Positions 57,012-64,000 of a stretch of 64,000 nt of DNA are shown here, piece after piece. The first letter of the stretch is position 1. Each line of letters begins with the position of its first letter. The translations under genes and the position numbers were made by a program. This DNA comes from Paracoccus jeotgali (GTDB lineage Bacteria > Pseudomonadota > Alphaproteobacteria > Rhodobacterales > Rhodobacteraceae), in contig NZ_CP025583.1 of NCBI RefSeq assembly GCF_002865605.1, forward strand, positions 2,584,501 to 2,648,500, written 5' to 3'. Below the pieces are notes generated by a model that saw nothing but the letters and a program-made list of their open reading frames with translations, searched no databases and had not been told where the DNA came from.

Positions 57012-59531
57012 TTACTGTTCGGGCAGCGCATAGGCGATCACTTCGTCGCCGACCTCGGTTTCCATGAAGTGATGGCCGCCCGGATAGATCACCACATATT
57101 GCCGGCCCCCGGCGGCATAGGTGATCGGCGTCGTCTGCCCGCCCGCCGGCAGGTCCACCGCCCACAATTCCTCGCCGGTTTCGGTGTCGAAGGCGCGGAA
57201 GCGGTTGTCGGTGGTCGCGGCGATAAAGGTCAACCCGCCGCCCGTGGTGATCGGCCCGCCATTGTTGGGCGTGCCGATGGTGAAGGGCAGACCCGAGGGG
57301 ATGCCGAAGGGCCCGTTGTTCCGGGCGCTGCCAAAGGGGTGGTCCCACAGTGTCTCGCCGGTCGACAGGTCGATGCCCCGGATCCAGCCATAGGGCGGCT
57401 GCTTGCACAGCAGCCCCGTTCCCGGCACCCGCCAGCCGGCATTGACCCAGGCCGCATAGGGCGAGCCCTTCATCGCCGCGTATTTGCCGTTATCGGGGCT
57501 GAACGAGCTGACGCCCTTCTGCTCGGCCTCGTCGCGCGGGACAAGCTGAGTATAGTTCGGCATGTCGTTGTAGTTCATCAGCAGGATGCCGCGTTCCGGG
57601 TCGACCGAGGCGCTGCCCCAATCCGACCCGCCATTATAGCCGGGATACTGGATGAACGGCCGATCCGCCGAGGGCGGGGTGAACTGGCCGGTGTAATGGG
57701 CGCGGTGATACTGGATGCGGCACCACATCTGGTCGATGGGGCTCATCCCCCACATGTCGGTTTCCTTCAGGTCCGGCTTGGTCAGCGCGGCATAGGTGGA
57801 ATAGGGCTGGGTGGGCGACATGTAGTCGGTCTCGGCCCCGCCGGTGGTCGTCACCTCGCGTTCCTCGACCGGGAACAGGCTTTCGCCGGTGCGGCGATCC
57901 AGCACATAGATCTGCCCCTGTTTCGACGGCAGGATCAGCGCCGGGACGGTGCCATCGGCGGTCGGGAAATCGACCAGCGAGACCTGACTGCCAAGGTCGT
58001 AATCCCAGACATCGCGATGAACGGTCTGAAAGTGCCAGACATCCTCGCCGGTCCGCACATCGATGGCGACGAGGGACGAGGAATATTCGTTCTCGGCCTC
58101 GCTGCGGCTCGGCCCCCAATAGTCGGACGAGGCGTTGCCGAGCGGCGCATAGACATAGCCAAGTTCCTGATCGCCGGCGGCGTTGGTCCACATGTTCGGG
58201 GTCGAGCGGGTATAGGTCTCGCCCTCGGCAGGCTCGCCCACGGCGCCGCCCTGACCCAGATCCCAGGCCCACAGAAACTCGCCCGTGACCACGTCATAGC
58301 CCCGGATCACGCCCGAGGGCGCGTCGGCCTCCTCGTTATCGCTGACTTGCGCGCCCATCACCACGACGCCGCGCACGATGGTCGGCGCGGCGGTGTTGGC
58401 GTACCAGCCGGGCACCGTGCGCCCCAGCCCGTCGGTCAGATCGACCATGCCGTTATTGCCGAAGCCGGTGCAAAGCTGGCCGGTATTGGCATCGACCGCG
58501 ATCAGCCGCGCATCCAGCGTGCCCATGACCAGCCGCTCGGTGCAGAGCGCGTCGGGGTCGGCCTGAGGCTGGACGTGATAGGCGACGCCCCGGCAGGTCG
58601 CGCCATAGGGGATGGCATCGGCCGGCACATGCGGGTCATAGAGCCAGATCTCTTTCCCGCTGCCGGCATCCAGCGCGATGATCTGGTTCATGGGTGAACA
58701 GACGAACAGGCTGTCCTTGACCTTGATGGGGGTGTTCTCGGGGGAATAAAGCCCCTCGGTGTCGCCTTGGGGCAGGTCGCCGGTGTGAAAGCTCCACGCC
58801 TTTTCCAGCTTGGCGACATTGCTCACGTTGATCTGATCGAGCGGCGAGTGCCGCAGCGCATGCTCGGACCCGCCATAGACCGGCCAATCCTCGCCCACCG
58901 GCGGCAGCACATCGGGCTGACGTTCGGTGGTGGCGGTGTCGGCCTGCGCGTTGTCGGCAGGTTGTGCCTCGGCCGCCGGATCTCGCGGCTCTGCGGCTGC
59001 CTCATCAGCCGGCGCGGTGGCTGCCGGGGCCGCGTCACCGGGCTGCGGCGTCTGCGCCCCTGCGTCACCGCCGCCCAAGGCGACGACGACCACCGCCAGC
59101 GCCACCGACGCCGCCACACCCATCGGCTGGCGCAGTTCCTGCCGGCGGCGCAGGGCGGGCCAGGCGATGGCAACGAGGATCAGCAGCACCGTCGGCGCGA
59201 CGATCCGCGGCACCAGCGCCCACCAGTCATACTCGGGCTGCCAGCCGTCCAGCGTGACCTCCCACACGGCCCAGACCAGCGTGCCCAGCCATGTCAGCGC
59301 GTAAAGCCACGCCCCCTCGCGATACCGCGCGATCAGCATCAGCCCCGAGGCGATCAGCAGCACGCCGGCAATCGCATAGTACCACGACCCGCCGAGCGAG
59401 ATCAGATAGACCCCGCCCAGCGCAAGGATCAGGCCGATCACCGCCAGCAGCGCCCCGAGGATTGCGGCATACCAGCCCCACACCCCCCGGTGTCGGCTGT
59501 GGTCGATTGATGATGAAGTTGAAGCTGACAT
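57012..59531 (-). CDS. gcd: PQQ-dependent membrane-bound glucose dehydrogenase
   Basis: 839-residue quinoprotein. The ATG at 59531 follows GGGAGG; a longer frame upstream is non-coding. Five N-terminal helices (about residues 18-155) carry the quinone site. An Ala/Pro/Thr/Glu linker (about 160-200) precedes the eight-bladed PQQ propeller, with EDWPVYGGSEHALRHSPLDQI, VYVYAPLGNASSDYWG, TVHRDVWDYDLGSQVSLVD and the C-terminal GGHHFMETEVGDEVIAY. It oxidises aldoses to lactones in the periplasm and reduces ubiquinone. A GGAAC-N17-CGTT promoter lies upstream, so stress regulation is likely. No pqq biosynthesis genes are in the window. Confidence 0.93.
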   Translation of the reverse strand: MSASTSSSIDHSRHRGVWGWYAAILGALLAVIGLILALGGVYLISLGGSWYYAIAGVLLIASGLMLIARYREGAWLYALTWLGTLVWAVWEVTLDGWQPEYDWWALVPRIVAPTVLLILVAIAWPALRRRQELRQPMGVAASVALAVVVVALGGGDAGAQTPQPGDAAPAATAPADEAAAEPRDPAAEAQPADNAQADTATTERQPDVLPPVGEDWPVYGGSEHALRHSPLDQINVSNVAKLEKAWSFHTGDLPQGDTEGLYSPENTPIKVKDSLFVCSPMNQIIALDAGSGKEIWLYDPHVPADAIPYGATCRGVAYHVQPQADPDALCTERLVMGTLDARLIAVDANTGQLCTGFGNNGMVDLTDGLGRTVPGWYANTAAPTIVRGVVVMGAQVSDNEEADAPSGVIRGYDVVTGEFLWAWDLGQGGAVGEPAEGETYTRSTPNMWTNAAGDQELGYVYAPLGNASSDYWGPSRSEAENEYSSSLVAIDVRTGEDVWHFQTVHRDVWDYDLGSQVSLVDFPTADGTVPALILPSKQGQIYVLDRRTGESLFPVEEREVTTTGGAETDYMSPTQPYSTYAALTKPDLKETDMWGMSPIDQMWCRIQYHRAHYTGQFTPPSADRPFIQYPGYNGGSDWGSASVDPERGILLMNYNDMPNYTQLVPRDEAEQKGVSSFSPDNGKYAAMKGSPYAAWVNAGWRVPGTGLLCKQPPYGWIRGIDLSTGETLWDHPFGSARNNGPFGIPSGLPFTIGTPNNGGPITTGGGLTFIAATTDNRFRAFDTETGEELWAVDLPAGGQTTPITYAAGGRQYVVIYPGGHHFMETEVGDEVIAYALPEQ

Positions 59532-59590
59532 GGCATCCTCCCATTTCTCATGGTCGCCCCGCGCCGCTTTGATTGCGTGTTTTACCCGGT

Positions 59591-59616
59591 AACGGCGGGT
59601 TTCCGCCTGTTGTTCC
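59591..59616 (-). promoter_or_regulatory. EcfG-type promoter of gcd
   Basis: On the minus strand GGAAC (complement of 59612-59616), 17 bases, then CGTT (complement of 59591-59594). This matches the alphaproteobacterial general-stress consensus GGAAC-N16/17-CGTT exactly and ends 59 bp before the gcd start codon. Confidence 0.72.
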
Positions 59617-59790
59617 TGAAAAATGACCGGCGGCAGGGGCGCTGCGCCGGTTTCAGCGTCGGGCGAGGCACCGCGCCGCCGACGATATCGCGCTGATTTT
59701 CCCTGTCGTTTTGACCGCCCGAACCCACCGCGCCGCGCCGCTTTCACACCCTCGCGATCCGGCGGAACGGCGGGCGGCCGGCAAAACGAA

Positions 59791-59819
59791 ACGGGCCCCG
59801 CCGTGTCGACGGGGCCCGT
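59791..59819 (-). terminator. Terminator of the SWFGD-like gene
   Basis: ACGGGCCCCG/CGGGGCCCGT forms a long hairpin with one internal mismatch and a 3-base loop. Read on the minus strand it is followed by TTTCGTTTT. It lies 33 bp after the stop of the gene at 59852. Between it and the gcd promoter nothing else is seen. Confidence 0.8.
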
Positions 59820-59851
59820 ATGCCTGTGTCGGTGTCCTTAGAGAGCCGTGC

Positions 59852-60454
59852 TTACCAGTCGTCGCGCCAGCGGCGGCTGCCATACCCGCCCCGGCGGTAG
59901 TCGTCGTCATCGCGATACGAGCCGCGCTGAGCGTCGCGGCGGCGGTCCATCTCGCGGCGGTACTCGGCGTCATCATCGCCCATCCAGGACGCGACCTCGT
60001 CGCCCGCGCGGTCCATCCAGTCGCGGTCGCGGCGGCCATAATCCCCGCGCTCGCCCCGATAGGCGCCGCCATAGCCGCCGCGATAGCCGCCACGATAGTT
60101 CCGGTCGCCGCGATAGTCGAAGTCGTCCCGGTCGCGATAGCCGCGGTCCGAGCCATAGCCCTGGCCCTGGTTATAGCCATAGCGGCCCTGGTCATAGGGA
60201 CCGTAATCCCGGCCATAGCCACGGTTTTCATAGCGGGTCTGCCCCGGCTCCATCGGGCGGGCGTAGGAGCTGCCCTGCGACATCTGATAGTCCCGGTCGC
60301 GGGCGCTGTAGCCGCGCCGGTCGTCGCGCGACCAGTCGTCGTCGCGGCCATAGCGACCGCTGGCGTAACGATCGTTCGAAGAACGGTCGTTGGAATAGCG
60401 GTCATTGGAACGGCGCCAGTCGCGGTCCTCGTCTCTCCAACCATAATCGGGCAT
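59852..60454 (-). CDS. Tyr/Arg/Gly/Asp-rich SWFGD-like protein
   Basis: 200 residues from the second of two adjacent ATGs, placed at the right distance from AGGAGG. The first 140 residues are low-complexity, hydrophilic and rich in Arg, Asp, Tyr and Gly (for example DRYSNDRSSNDRYASGRYGR), with no membrane segment. A conserved C-terminal motif, AGDEVASWMGDDDAEYRREMD, is a variant of the SWFGD motif of alphaproteobacterial proteins. Function is unknown; disordered, charged proteins of this type are often stress-induced. A GGAAC-N16-GGTT promoter lies upstream and a strong terminator downstream, so it is a monocistronic gene. Confidence 0.8.
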   Translation of the reverse strand: MPDYGWRDEDRDWRRSNDRYSNDRSSNDRYASGRYGRDDDWSRDDRRGYSARDRDYQMSQGSSYARPMEPGQTRYENRGYGRDYGPYDQGRYGYNQGQGYGSDRGYRDRDDFDYRGDRNYRGGYRGGYGGAYRGERGDYGRRDRDWMDRAGDEVASWMGDDDAEYRREMDRRRDAQRGSYRDDDDYRRGGYGSRRWRDDW

Positions 60455-60513
60455 CATGTCCTCCTGTTTTGTGACAAACATCGTGCGGACTGCCTGCGAC
60501 AGTCGGCCCCTAG

Positions 60514-60538
60514 AACCGGCGCGGGCGGGAAATGTTCC
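60514..60538 (-). promoter_or_regulatory. EcfG-type promoter of the SWFGD-like gene
   Basis: GGAAC (complement of 60534-60538), 16 bases (60518-60533), then GGTT (complement of 60514-60517), about 60 bp before the start codon. The -10 has G for C in its first position, as do two other candidate promoters of this locus. Confidence 0.72.
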
Positions 60539-60598
60539 CGGATGCGTGTCGCCCCGGTTGCGAGGGCGGATCGGACGGCCTGGATCGCGCGGCGGGCT

Positions 60599-60623
60599 GG
60601 AACAAATCGGCGCCATCCCGGTT
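60599..60623 (+). promoter_or_regulatory. EcfG-type promoter of the HdeA-like gene
   Basis: GGAAC at 60599-60603, 16 bases, then GGTT at 60620-60623, 38 bp before the start codon. It has the same spacing and -10 as the promoters at 60514 and 62996. Confidence 0.75.
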
Positions 60624-60661
60624 CGCCAACCCTCACCACCACATTGGAGGAGGAACACGAG

Positions 60662-61531
60662 ATGACCACATGGTTCAAACTTGGCGCGACCTCGGCGGCC
60701 TGCATCCTTGCGGCCGGCATGGCCTCGGCCCAGACCAGCACCGACACAGCCACGACTGACACGGCGACCACGGACGCGGCCACCACGGATACGGCCACCA
60801 CGGGCACGGCGACCACCGACCAGAGCGCGACCGACACCCCTGCAGGCAGCACCGACATGGCCGCAGGGTCGAGCGGCAGCGCCTCGGGCATGTCGGGCGG
60901 GACGTCGGCCAACGACGTCATGTGCCGCGACATCGTGATGCTGGACACGGAAATGGTCCCGGCGACGCTGTATTTCATCGCCGGTTATCACGAGGGCAGC
61001 AAGCGCGGCGACGCGGCCGACATGGACGCCACCAGCGCCACAACGCCGCTGGCCGGCACCGGCTCCGCGAACCTCGACAGCACCGCGACCGATAACGCGA
61101 GCGATACGGCAAGCGACGCGGCAGGTGCTGCGGACACGAGCGCCACCGACACCAGCACGGCGGCCAGTTCGAGCGACAGCACCGCGACGGGAACGGACAT
61201 GGCGGCTGACACGAGTGCGGCCGGCGCAGCCGATACCGCTGCGACGGATACCGCTGCCGACACCGCTGCAACCACGGGCACCGATGCGACGGCCACGACC
61301 GCGACCGATAGCAGCGCCGCCGACACTGCCGCCACCGACACCGCCGCCACCGACACCACGCCGACGGACAGCGCGGGCGACTCGGGCGCAAGACTGGCGA
61401 GCATGACCGGCTTTTTCGAGATCCCGGTCGAGAACATCATCACCGTCTGCACCGACGCCCCCGACCGCAAGGTCAGCGACGTCGTCAACGAACATCGCAG
61501 CACGGACGAGGCCGATAAGGCCAATCAGTAA
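60662..61531 (+). CDS. HdeA-like periplasmic protein with a long Thr/Ala/Asp repeat insert
   Basis: 289 residues; the ATG follows GGAGGAACACGAG. The signal peptide ends near residue 23 (GMASA). Residues 24-82 are a TATTD-type repeat linker. Residues 83-113 (NDVMCRDIVMLDTEMVPATL, YFIAGYHEGS) and 243-280 (FFEIPVENIITVCTDAPD, KVSDVVNEHR) resemble the two halves of HdeA, with Cys88 and Cys263 in the places of its disulfide. Between them lies a roughly 127-residue Ala/Thr/Asp/Ser insert. HdeA is a small acid-activated periplasmic chaperone of about 90 residues; this architecture is unusual. The HdeA assignment is by motif only. A stress promoter precedes the gene and a hairpin follows it. Confidence 0.72.
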   Translation: MTTWFKLGATSAACILAAGMASAQTSTDTATTDTATTDAATTDTATTGTATTDQSATDTPAGSTDMAAGSSGSASGMSGGTSANDVMCRDIVMLDTEMVPATLYFIAGYHEGSKRGDAADMDATSATTPLAGTGSANLDSTATDNASDTASDAAGAADTSATDTSTAASSSDSTATGTDMAADTSAAGAADTAATDTAADTAATTGTDATATTATDSSAADTAATDTAATDTTPTDSAGDSGARLASMTGFFEIPVENIITVCTDAPDRKVSDVVNEHRSTDEADKANQ

Positions 61532-61540
61532 GCGCGTTCC

Positions 61541-61563
61541 GGGGCCGCCCTTATCGCGGCCCC
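61541..61563 (+). terminator. Hairpin after the HdeA-like gene
   Basis: An 8-bp perfect stem GGGGCCGC/GCGGCCCC with a 7-base loop, 9 bp after the stop codon, followed by a weakly T-containing stretch (GTTCGTCCTTG). Confidence 0.65.
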
Positions 61564-61760
61564 GTTCGTCCTTGAAGCGGCTTGGCCGCCGATGTTCTAA
61601 AAGGCCATTGACGCCCCACGGAACCCGGCCGCGCCCCTTCCATTGATCTGCCTAAAATCCTACAGATTTTCTTGCCGCCGCCCCTATCGCCGTGTTATCA
61701 TTTGTTAATCGGCGTCAGAGAGGGCAGGACGCCGCTTGGGAAGGTCAAAGGCGGTCACAG

Positions 61761-61919
61761 ATGTCGGAGCAGGATCGAGACGCGAAACCCCCGCCAGAGC
61801 GCGACGGCGCGGACCGGCTCTCGCCGCTATTCGTGACGCAGGACGCGGTGCCGCTGCGGCTGAAACGCCTCGCCTATCTGCTGGAAGAGGCCTTGGCGCA
61901 GGCGCGTCGGGCGAATTGA
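61761..61919 (+). CDS. Small charged protein of unknown function next to ecfG
   Basis: 52 residues from the ATG at 61761. The N-terminal half is charged and proline-containing (DRDAKPPPERDGADR); the C-terminal half is a predicted amphipathic helix (VPLRLKRLAYLLEEALAQ). AAGGCGG lies about 10 bases upstream. An AT-rich stretch before it could hold a promoter (GGAAC at 61620-61624 lacks a good -10). It converges on the sigma-factor gene. Size and helix would suit an anti-sigma NepR, but the usual NepR core (PVPDRF-like) is not evident, so no function is assigned. Confidence 0.5.
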   Translation: MSEQDRDAKPPPERDGADRLSPLFVTQDAVPLRLKRLAYLLEEALAQARRAN

Positions 61920-62100
61920 GCGGGGGTTGAGGGGTTTCGTTCTGCTAATCCTTCCGACCGCATCGCCAGCCGCACCTCCCCGCTGCTAAGACTGACAAAG
62001 ACAAGGCGGGTTCTCTGCCGACGCTTCGACTGACGCTCGCTGCCGCCACACCCCCAAACTGCCGCGACCGCGCCAGACCGGCGCCGATGCGAACCACATC

Positions 62101-62661
62101 TCACGGCTCCGTTTTCTCCAGCACCCGGCGCAGCATGCTGCGCGCGCGGCTGATCCGGCTCTTGATGGTGCCGATGTCGCAGTCGAGGATCTCGGCGGCC
62201 GAGGCATAGCTTTCGCCCAGCACCGTCACCAGCACCAGCGCGCTGCGGTAATGGCTGGGCATCTGTTCGAGGACGGCGACCATCTCGGTGAATTGCAGGC
62301 TCGATTCCTGGCTCGGCGGCGTCTGCGGCAAGGCCGAGGCGCAATCCGCCGCCCCCGTCGTCTCGCGCTTGGCGCGGTGGATGTTGTTGTAGAACCGGCT
62401 GCGCATGATGCGGAACAGCCACGCCCGCATATTGGTGCCGGGGCGATAGCTGTGGGCATATTCGATGGCCCGCAGCAGCGTTTCCTGCACCAGATCGTCG
62501 GGGTCCTGGTCGCGTCGGCACAGCGACCGGGCAAAGGCACGCAGCGAGGGGATGTAGGAAACGATATCGTCCGAGGCGCCGTCCTGCTGCGCCGGCTGTT
62601 GCGCGGCGGCGGGACGGGCGGATCGGTTGGGGTCAGAGCTCTCGGCGGCGGGAACGCCCAT
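62101..62661 (-). CDS. ecfG: EcfG-type (ECF15) RNA polymerase sigma factor
   Basis: 186 residues. A Pro/Ala/Gln-rich lead of about 30 residues precedes region 2 (SLRAFARSLCRRDQDPDDLVQETLLRAI, with PGTNMRAWLFRIMRSRF). Region 4 (about 125-180) has MPSHYRSALVLVTVLGESYASAAEILDCDIGTIKSRISRAR. The wording matches EcfG sigma factors that direct the general stress response through the PhyR-NepR partner switch. GGAGAAAG precedes the ATG. Neither phyR nor a clear nepR is adjacent. Several nearby genes carry matching GGAAC promoters, so it is the likely regulator of this locus. Confidence 0.88.
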   Translation of the reverse strand: MGVPAAESSDPNRSARPAAAQQPAQQDGASDDIVSYIPSLRAFARSLCRRDQDPDDLVQETLLRAIEYAHSYRPGTNMRAWLFRIMRSRFYNNIHRAKRETTGAADCASALPQTPPSQESSLQFTEMVAVLEQMPSHYRSALVLVTVLGESYASAAEILDCDIGTIKSRISRARSMLRRVLEKTEP

Positions 62662-62724
62662 GCACTTTCTCCGAAATGACGCAGGGCCTCGACGGCAAAT
62701 CAGGGGAGGCCGATAAAAAAGGGG

Positions 62725-62750
62725 GACGCGCAGCCCCCCGTTTCGGTTCC
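62725..62750 (-). promoter_or_regulatory. Candidate autoregulatory promoter of ecfG
   Basis: GGAAC (complement of 62746-62750), 17 bases, then CGTC (complement of 62725-62728), about 64 bp before the sigma gene. The -10 departs from CGTT in its last base, so it is weaker than the other sites. Autoregulation is common for EcfG. Confidence 0.5.
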
Positions 62751-62995
62751 CTCGATGGCTGTGGTGATGGCTGCTTGCGGGGGCGGGGAGAGCTGCTTTG
62801 GCCGGCGCCCCGGCGGTAGGCGACTGCGCTCGCGAGGCGGGATTGCTGGGGCCGGCGCGGCATGTGCTGGGCGGGAAACGTCTCCGGCAACTTCATCGGT
62901 GTCAGCTCGACCGACAACCGATCACGTCCCACACCCTGTAAGCACCTTCCAATGCAAGAATCCGCTCCCTCTTCCACCCCTCGCTTGCTGATCCG

Positions 62996-63020
62996 GGAAC
63001 ATTTCGCCCCTCTTCCGGTT
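62996..63020 (+). promoter_or_regulatory. EcfG-type promoter of the BON-domain gene
   Basis: GGAAC at 62996-63000, 16 bases, then GGTT at 63017-63020, 43 bp before the start codon. Confidence 0.75.
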
Positions 63021-63063
63021 ACTCGGACCTCACCAAATCTGGCTGCATTGAAGGAGGACGATC

Positions 63064-64000
63064 ATGCCCAATCAGTATTACCGCGGATCCCGCCGAGACG
63101 ATGACCGCTATCAGGACGACCGCTATCGCGACGACATGCGCGGTGGCTATGGCGGCCACTGGGACCGCGATGATGATTATCGCGGCGGTGGCCGGGGCGC
63201 GGGCTATGGCGGCGGTCGGGATTCCGATTATGGCTATGGCGGCTATGGCGACCGGGGACGCGGCGGCGATTACGGCCGCGACGAGTACCGGCGCGGTGGC
63301 GATGACTGGGGCGGGCGCGGATGGTCCGACCGGGACCGCGACCAGCGCGGCCGCGACATGGATGAAGACCGCTATGGCGGCCGCTCGGGCGACCGGATGC
63401 GCAGCATGGAACGCGGCGGCCATTCTGCGCATCTCGAGCGCGGGAGCTACGGGCGCGGCGATTATGGCGGCGGCGATTACGCGCGCGGCAGTTCCGGCGG
63501 CGGCGACTATCGCGGCGGCGGCTATGGTGGCGGCTACGGCAGCGGCGGCTACGGCGGCGGCGGTTATGGCGGCGGCTATGGACGCGGCGGCTCGGGCCGG
63601 GACGACTATCAGCGCGGCCAGTCCGGCTGGGGCGACGATCATCGCTCGGGCCGCGACCACAATGACGGCGAGCATCGCGGCAAGGGGCCCAAGGGCTATA
63701 CCCGCAGCGACGACCGCCTGCGCGAGGACGTCTCGGACCGGCTGATGCATGACGGACAGGTCGACGCCTCGGACATCGAGGTCAGCGTGAAGGATGGCGA
63801 GGTGACGCTGAAGGGCACTGTCGACAGCCGCCAGGCCAAGCGCCGCGCCGAGGATTGCGTCGAGGACTGCCCCGGCGTTCAGCAGGTCCAGAACATGCTG
63901 CGCGTGAAGGACCGCTCGGACCGCGACTCCGACTCGGATTCGCAAAGCGGCTCGCAAAGCGGTTCGCAATCGGGCAGCCAATCGGGTTCCCAGTCCGGCA
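63064..64000 (+). CDS. Gly/Arg/Asp/Tyr-rich BON-domain protein, 3' end cut by window edge
   Basis: At least 312 residues; the ATG follows AAGGAGG and the frame is open to the window end. Residues 1-210 are low-complexity and highly charged, with RDDDRYQDD-type and GGYGGGGYGGG-type repeats. A BON domain follows (about 222-282: LREDVSDRLMHDGQVDASDI, EVSVKDGEVTLKGTVDSRQ, KRRAEDCVEDCPGVQQVQN), the OsmY-type fold that binds phospholipid or surfaces. The end visible here is five SQSG repeats (63940-63999) written with different codons. There is no signal peptide. A stress promoter lies upstream. It is likely osmotic or desiccation related by family. Confidence 0.82.
   Translation, partial: MPNQYYRGSRRDDDRYQDDRYRDDMRGGYGGHWDRDDDYRGGGRGAGYGGGRDSDYGYGGYGDRGRGGDYGRDEYRRGGDDWGGRGWSDRDRDQRGRDMDEDRYGGRSGDRMRSMERGGHSAHLERGSYGRGDYGGGDYARGSSGGGDYRGGGYGGGYGSGGYGGGGYGGGYGRGGSGRDDYQRGQSGWGDDHRSGRDHNDGEHRGKGPKGYTRSDDRLREDVSDRLMHDGQVDASDIEVSVKDGEVTLKGTVDSRQAKRRAEDCVEDCPGVQQVQNMLRVKDRSDRDSDSDSQSGSQSGSQSGSQSGSQSG

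Larger units (their letters stand above)
62662..63063. other. Divergent control region between ecfG and the BON-domain gene
   Basis: 402 bp without a convincing gene. It holds one EcfG-type promoter candidate on each strand (62725-62750 minus, 62996-63020 plus) and a run of GC-rich sequence between. A short open frame on the minus strand (to 62977) has no ribosome site or recognisable product. Confidence 0.6.

Noticed and set aside
63100..63640. CRISPR-like or tandem DNA array in the Gly-rich region
   Set aside because: The repeats are short, imperfect and in frame with a protein; there are no spacers of constant length.
63019..63981. Ala/Val/Ile-rich open frame on the minus strand opposite the BON-domain gene
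   Set aside because: It looks hydrophobic only because it is the complement of a Gly/Arg/Tyr/Asp-rich repeat; the plus-strand frame has AAGGAGG and a BON domain.

Overview
The window is about 67-70% GC, uses GC-rich codons and is densely packed on both strands. Its gene families point to an alphaproteobacterium of the Rhodobacteraceae, most like Paracoccus or a relative: a GlpS-type glycerol ABC transporter beside glpD/glpR, a motB-flgE-flgK-flgL-flgI block, an EcfG-type general-stress sigma factor with GGAAC-type promoters, and a fused class I fumarase. This assignment is inference from gene content. No rRNA, tRNA, CRISPR array or complete insertion sequence was recognised.

Layout. 1-3.5 kb: glycerol uptake and catabolism (glpS partial, glpD, divergent glpR with a palindromic operator between them). 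3.6-6.7 kb: copper export (copA-cueR with a CueR-type promoter). 6.7-12.5 kb: an IclR regulator, a 1023-residue multidomain glycosyltransferase and an NCS2 purine/pyrimidine permease. 12.8-17.5 kb: a HisD-family (HpsN-like) dehydrogenase with an SDR, divergent from an NhaC-type antiporter and an SDR that lacks the YxxxK motif. 17.9-23.7 kb: an isolated flagellar operon of lower GC than its surroundings. 23.8-33.5 kb: a GMC oxidoreductase, a pqiAABC lipid-transport operon, a CysQ/IMPase-PmbA pair and a DUF2125-like secreted protein.

33.7-44.0 kb looks like a C5-dicarboxylate (itaconate/mesaconate/citramalate) catabolic island. It holds a TRAP binding protein (dctP), a translationally coupled methyltransferase-LysR-class I fumarase/mesaconase operon and, divergently, an MmgE/PrpD protein followed by acyl-CoA dehydrogenase, CaiB/BaiF CoA-transferase, MaoC-type hydratase and CitE-type lyase. 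The last three match the Ict-Ich-Ccl route that gives acetyl-CoA and pyruvate. A near-identical 20-bp AT-rich element lies before dctP and before the dehydrogenase, and a related palindrome lies in the methyltransferase/prpD intergenic region, so one regulator may control all of them.

45.2-56.9 kb is one long coupled operon (actA-B-C-D-E-F, a small membrane protein, sco, coxB-A-C-D). It encodes an Alternative Complex III quinol:cytochrome c oxidoreductase and an A2-type caa3 oxidase. As given, actB (near its end) and actC (mid-gene) each carry a +1 frameshift in an identical CTGGGGGC context. Upstream is a PQQ-dependent membrane glucose dehydrogenase that could feed quinol into this chain.

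57-64 kb is a general-stress locus. An EcfG-like sigma factor sits among genes preceded by GGAAC-N16/17-(C/G)GTT promoters: gcd, a SWFGD-like protein, an HdeA-like periplasmic protein split by a long Thr/Ala/Asp repeat insert, a Gly/Arg/Tyr-rich BON-domain protein, and probably the sigma gene itself.
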